Source of the DNA: Thermogutta sp.
Lineage (GTDB): Bacteria > Planctomycetota > Planctomycetia > Pirellulales > Thermoguttaceae
Length of the DNA stretch: 8,804 nt
Assembly (NCBI GenBank): GCA_012798155.1
Contig: JAAZNR010000072.1
Location: forward strand, 1-8,804
Direction of reading: 5' to 3'
Shown: one piece after another, positions 5,849-8,804 of the stretch
How positions within the stretch are numbered: position 1 is the stretch's first letter
How the letters are laid out: each line of letters opens with the position of its first letter
The notes under the pieces: generated by a model
The model's database searches: none
Seen by the model: only the letters and a program-made list of their open reading frames with translations
What the model was told of the DNA's origin: nothing
Made by a program: the position numbers and the translations under genes

Positions 5849-7174
5849 ATGAATCGTCGCACATTTTTGGCGGCCGGCGGCGGCTTGGCATTGTCGAGCA
5901 CCCTTGCCCGGCGTTCCCGCGCCGCCGCGGTCGATCAGCCGGCACTGCTGGGGGGCAAGCCCGTGCACAAGGGGGGCTGGCCGAAATGGCCCCAGTGGAG
6001 CGAGTCGTGGGAGCCTGAGATCATCGAGGTGTTTCGCAGCGGGGAATGGTGCGGTTACGGCGGCAGCGGAAAGGTGGGGGAGTTTGAGACCGCCTATGCG
6101 AAGTTGCTCGGCGCCAAGCGTTGCGTGACCACGGCCAGCGGCACGACCGCCTTGATCACCGCCCTGCACGTCATGGGCGTGGACGCCGGCGACGAAGTGA
6201 TCATCTCCCCCTTCACGTTCATCGCCACGTACAACGTCGTGTTGATGCACAAGGCCCTGCCGGTCTTCGCCGACACGGACCCGGCCACGCTGACGATGGA
6301 CCCCGCTTCCATCGAGAGTCGCATCACCGAGCGCACCCGGGCGATCGTGCCCGTGCATATCTATGGCATGCCTTGCGACATGGACCCGATCAACGCGATC
6401 GCCAAGAAGCACAATCTCGCCGTTATCGAAGACGCCTGCCAGGCGTGGCTAGCCGACTACAAGGGCCGCAAGTGCGGCACCCTGGGCGACCTGGGCTGCT
6501 TCAGCTTCCAAAACTCCAAGCACATTCCCGTCGGCGATGGCGGCGCCATCACCGGCAACAGCGATGAACTGATGGACCGCTGCCAGGCGTTCCACAACTG
6601 CGGCCGCGCCTTCGGCACCTTCAAGGGCAACGGCTGCTTCAGCCGCGGCACCAACTTCCGGATGAACAACTACCAGGCCGCCCTGCTCCGGCAGGAAATC
6701 GACAAGCTCGTGTCGGACACGAAGCGCCGGCAAGAAAACGCCGATTATCTGACGGCCGGCCTGAAGGAGATCCCGGGCATCCAACCGGTGCGCCTGCCGG
6801 AAAACAGCCGGGCGGTTTGGCATCTCTATGCGTTCCGTTACGACGCATCGCAGTTCCACGGCCTGCCGCGACACAAGTTCATGAGGGCTCTGGCCGCCGA
6901 AAGCATCCCTTGCGGCGGCGGGTACGGCGAACAGTACTACGACGGCCTGTTGGACGAGGCGATCGCCTCTCGCGGATTCAAGCGGCTCTTCCCCGCCGAG
7001 CGTCTGAAGGCCTATCGCGACAGCTTCCAGGAGCTTAAGGGCAACAAGCTGGTCTGCGAGACGACCGTCGGCGTGTTCAACACCCTGCTGTTGGCCGAGC
7101 GAAGCGATATGGATCACATCATCGAAGCGGTACGCAAGATTCACGCCCACGCCGCCGCCCTGGCGTCGGCATGA
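5849..7174 (+). CDS. Tat-exported DegT/DnrJ/EryC1/StrS-family aminotransferase
   Basis: This is a 441-residue fold-type I PLP enzyme. Family members usually transaminate keto sugars or inososes, with glutamate or glutamine as donor. The N-terminus MNRRTFLAAGGGLALSSTLA followed by RRSRAAA is a good twin-arginine signal (RRTFL at 3-7, hydrophobic 6-20, likely cleavage after AAA at 25-27). The enzyme domain starts right after it (PALLGGKPVHKGG, 31-43). Motifs are ASGTT (96-100, phosphate binding), SPFTFIAT (120-127), VPVHIYG (167-173), IEDACQA (193-199, Asp195 for the PLP ring nitrogen) and FSFQNSKHIPVGDGG (218-232, Schiff-base Lys224). NFRMNNYQAALL (269-280) and the C-terminal small domain are present, so it looks active and complete. 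Tat export suits an enzyme folded with its cofactor. Extracytoplasmic location would make nucleotide-sugar substrates unlikely. It sits 80 bp after the second hydrolase. Confidence 0.92.
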   Translation: MNRRTFLAAGGGLALSSTLARRSRAAAVDQPALLGGKPVHKGGWPKWPQWSESWEPEIIEVFRSGEWCGYGGSGKVGEFETAYAKLLGAKRCVTTASGTTALITALHVMGVDAGDEVIISPFTFIATYNVVLMHKALPVFADTDPATLTMDPASIESRITERTRAIVPVHIYGMPCDMDPINAIAKKHNLAVIEDACQAWLADYKGRKCGTLGDLGCFSFQNSKHIPVGDGGAITGNSDELMDRCQAFHNCGRAFGTFKGNGCFSRGTNFRMNNYQAALLRQEIDKLVSDTKRRQENADYLTAGLKEIPGIQPVRLPENSRAVWHLYAFRYDASQFHGLPRHKFMRALAAESIPCGGGYGEQYYDGLLDEAIASRGFKRLFPAERLKAYRDSFQELKGNKLVCETTVGVFNTLLLAERSDMDHIIEAVRKIHAHAAALASA

Positions 7175-7350
7175 TATAGCTGGACTTTTGCAAATTGTCG
7201 TGACAAGTTCTCGTCCGCCTTGGAAGAGGGTTATGGTGAGGGCAATTAGGCGCGAAAACGGCTTGCCGTAATTGCCTAACTTCACCAAGCCCTCACCCAC
7301 TGCCCCTCTCCCGGAGGGAGATGGGAGCAGTTTGCAAAAGTCCAGATATA
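7175..7350. mobile_element. 176-bp MITE-like element with 23-bp terminal inverted repeats
   Basis: The left end (7175-7197, containing CTGGACTTTTGCAAA) and the right end (7328-7350) are inverted copies matching at 21 of 23 positions. The outermost bases are TATA on both sides, consistent with duplication of a TA target as in IS630/Tc1-type elements. Further inverted pairs are nested inside: GGTGAGGGC (7235-7243) with GCCCTCACC (7289-7297), GGCAATTA (7241-7248) with TAATTGCC (7269-7276), and the local hairpins CGGC-TT-GCCG (7259-7268) and TCTCCC-GGA-GGGAGA (7307-7321). Most of it could fold into one long imperfect stem. It has no coding capacity, so any movement would need a transposase from elsewhere. 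It starts at the base after the upstream stop codon. Without it the two aminotransferase genes would be about 47 bp apart. Confidence 0.75.
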
Positions 7351-7380
7351 GCAGGGAACCAACGTGATATGGCGGGGAAA

Positions 7381-7388
7381 AGGAGGTG
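7381..7388 (+). promoter_or_regulatory. Near-perfect ribosome-binding site for the second aminotransferase
   Basis: AGGAGGTG, extended on its 5' side by AAA, ends five bases before the ATG at 7394. It decides this start over an in-frame GTG at 7364 that has no such site. It lies outside the inserted element, so translation initiation is probably unaffected by the insertion. Confidence 0.7.
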
Positions 7389-7393
7389 TAATC

Positions 7394-8761
7394 ATGGACA
7401 ACCGAGCTTCCAATCGTCGGCAGTTCTTGGAAACGATCGGAGCGGCGGGAGCCGCCTCGATACTCGGTAACGCGGTTTGGGAAAACCGGCCGGCGGCCGC
7501 GGCCGAAGCGGAGAAGCTCGCCATCGACGGCGGAACGCCGGTCCGCTCCGGGACCTTGTCCGCCTCGCCGTACGGCCCGCAATTCTACGACGAAGCGGAG
7601 GAGAAAGAGCTGATCGAAGTGCTCAAGTCGCGATCCCCGTTTCGCTGGTGGCACGCCGGCTCCAAGGTCCTGGAGTTCGAAGAGGCCTACGCCAAGCACA
7701 TAGGCGTCAAGTTCGCGCTCGGCGTGACGTCCGGAACCGCGGCCTTGTTCACGGCCATGGCGGCGCTGGAGATCGGGCCGGGCGACGAGGTCATTCTGCC
7801 AGCCTGGACATGGTACGCCGACTACGACGCCATCGTCTTGGCGGGGGCCTTGCCCATCTTCGCCGAAATCGACGAGTCGTTCAACATCGACCCGAACGAC
7901 ATCGAAGCCAAGATCACGCCGCAGACGAAGGCGATCATCGCATGCCATCTCCAAGGGACCGTGGCCGATCTCGACCCCATTATGGAGATCGCAAAACGGC
8001 ATAAGCTCTATCTTTTGGAAGACTGCGCCCAGTGCTGCGGCGGCAAGTATAAGGGCAAGTACGTCGGCTCGATCGGCCACATCGCGATCAACAGCTTCCA
8101 GCTCAGCAAGAGCATCACGGCGGGCGAAGGCGGAGCGGTCTTGACTGATGACCCGGTGCTGTTCGAGCGGGCCGTGCGGTTCCACGACGTGAGCTCCCTC
8201 CGCTCCCCTTATAGTGAGAACCTCAAGGGCGGCTTGCTTGCCGGCTTCGCCTCCTGCAACTTCCGCATGAACGAGTTTACGGGCGCGGTGATGAAGGCCC
8301 AATTGACCAAGCTGGAGACTATTTGCGAACGGCTCCGCAGGAACAATCGGGTGGTGCGAGAGGGCATTGCCGATCTGGCCGGCATCAAACTGCGGAAATG
8401 GCCCGACGTGGAGGGCGACATCGGTTACGGGGTATTCCTCGATCTCGGCAATCGGGAAAGGAGGGATCGGTTTCTCCGTGCGTTGCGGGCCGAAGGGATC
8501 GCGGCCAACGGTCCCTCCGGTTCGGTCATCCTGCCGATTGACGGCCGCATCGAAAACAAGCTTACCGTCCACCCCGCCTGGCCCTCCTTCAATTCACCGC
8601 GAGGCAAGGCCGTGGAATACGGCGCCAAATGCTGCCCGCGGACGATCGATATCATCCATCGCTTCGGGGGTGTCATGATCGACCCCAATTTCGACGAGAA
8701 CGATTTGCAGGACATCGTCAAGGCGATCCGAAAGGTCTATCCGCGAATCGCCAAGGCGTGA
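7394..8761 (+). CDS. Tat-exported DegT/DnrJ/EryC1/StrS-family aminotransferase, second paralogue
   Basis: This 455-residue PLP aminotransferase is of the same family as the preceding gene but is clearly distinct in sequence, so it is not a recent duplicate. A twin-arginine signal is present: NRRQFL (7-12), hydrophobic ETIGAAGAASILGNAVW (13-29), and probable cleavage in the AAAA at 34-37. The domain starts at KLAIDGGTPVRSG (41-53). Motifs are TSGTAAL (112-118), LPAWTWYA (135-142), IIACHLQG (181-188), LLEDCAQC (207-214, Asp210) and NSFQLSKSITAGEGG (233-247, Schiff-base Lys239). NFRMNEFTGAVM (289-300) and a full C-terminal domain ending DENDLQDIVKAIRKV are also present. Within the family, similar sequences are often annotated as inosose or AHBA-type aminotransferases, but the substrate here cannot be read. 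With its partner it may form a sequential pair acting at two positions of one substrate or, less likely, a heterodimer. Confidence 0.92.
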   Translation: MDNRASNRRQFLETIGAAGAASILGNAVWENRPAAAAEAEKLAIDGGTPVRSGTLSASPYGPQFYDEAEEKELIEVLKSRSPFRWWHAGSKVLEFEEAYAKHIGVKFALGVTSGTAALFTAMAALEIGPGDEVILPAWTWYADYDAIVLAGALPIFAEIDESFNIDPNDIEAKITPQTKAIIACHLQGTVADLDPIMEIAKRHKLYLLEDCAQCCGGKYKGKYVGSIGHIAINSFQLSKSITAGEGGAVLTDDPVLFERAVRFHDVSSLRSPYSENLKGGLLAGFASCNFRMNEFTGAVMKAQLTKLETICERLRRNNRVVREGIADLAGIKLRKWPDVEGDIGYGVFLDLGNRERRDRFLRALRAEGIAANGPSGSVILPIDGRIENKLTVHPAWPSFNSPRGKAVEYGAKCCPRTIDIIHRFGGVMIDPNFDENDLQDIVKAIRKVYPRIAKA

Positions 8762-8804
8762 TCGCCGGGCGGGGCTTGATTCGGCGACGGCCGATCCCGG
8801 CCAA
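8762..8804 (+). terminator. Downstream hairpins, possible end of operon
   Basis: GGCCG (8789-8793) pairs with CGGCC (8798-8802) over a four-base loop. TCGCCG (8762-8767) can pair with CGGCGA (8782-8787). The window ends two bases after the second stem, so a T-tract cannot be seen. It is equally possible that the operon continues. Confidence 0.2.

Noticed and set aside
6449..8572. Antisense open frame of about 707 codons opposite both aminotransferases and the MITE
   Set aside because: It runs through the inserted element and two clear genes, and its translation resembles no known protein. It is open because of codon bias on the opposite strand.

Overview
The window is GC-rich bacterial DNA (about 60% by eye) and most likely comes from a planctomycete, perhaps of the Pirellulales. 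This placement is inferred. It rests on single-chain glycyl-tRNA synthetase, exported ceramidase-like hydrolases, aminotransferases with twin-arginine signals, and intergenic repeats of a style I associate with that group. No rRNA, tRNA, CRISPR array, integrase or transposase gene was found. All five convincing genes lie on the + strand.

Layout. Positions 1-745 contain no convincing gene. They hold an AT-rich island with a 10-bp palindrome, a short tandem repeat and a candidate promoter. Positions 746-2374 encode a complete glycyl-tRNA synthetase, the only housekeeping gene here. Positions 2375-2800 are intergenic: a 21-bp tandem repeat runs across the synthetase stop, several hairpin-forming repeat modules follow, and then comes a very good sigma70-type promoter (TTGACA, 17 bp, TAGATT with an extended -10). 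After it come two exported ceramidase-like proteins (2801-4279 and 4398-5768). They are separated by a 55-bp array of five ATGACCAACAAC-type units. Next are two DegT/DnrJ/EryC1/StrS-family PLP aminotransferases (5849-7174 and 7394-8761), each with an N-terminal twin-arginine (Tat) signal and an intact PLP lysine. A 176-bp element with 23-bp terminal inverted repeats lies between them and begins directly after the first aminotransferase's stop codon. It looks like a non-autonomous MITE inserted in the operon.

How the genes may work together. The promoter at 2659-2687 and the short gaps (118, 80 and, before the MITE, about 47 bp) suggest one transcription unit of two zinc-amidase-like hydrolases and two aminotransferases. 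All four products appear to be exported, the aminotransferases probably folded with PLP through Tat. One possibility is an extracytoplasmic pathway that cleaves amides and moves amino groups on an unknown amine, amino-sugar or inositol-type compound. The substrate cannot be read from the sequence. Both hydrolases keep the zinc-site pattern of neutral ceramidases but replace the catalytic serine (Thr in one, Asn in the other), so true ceramidase activity should not be assumed.
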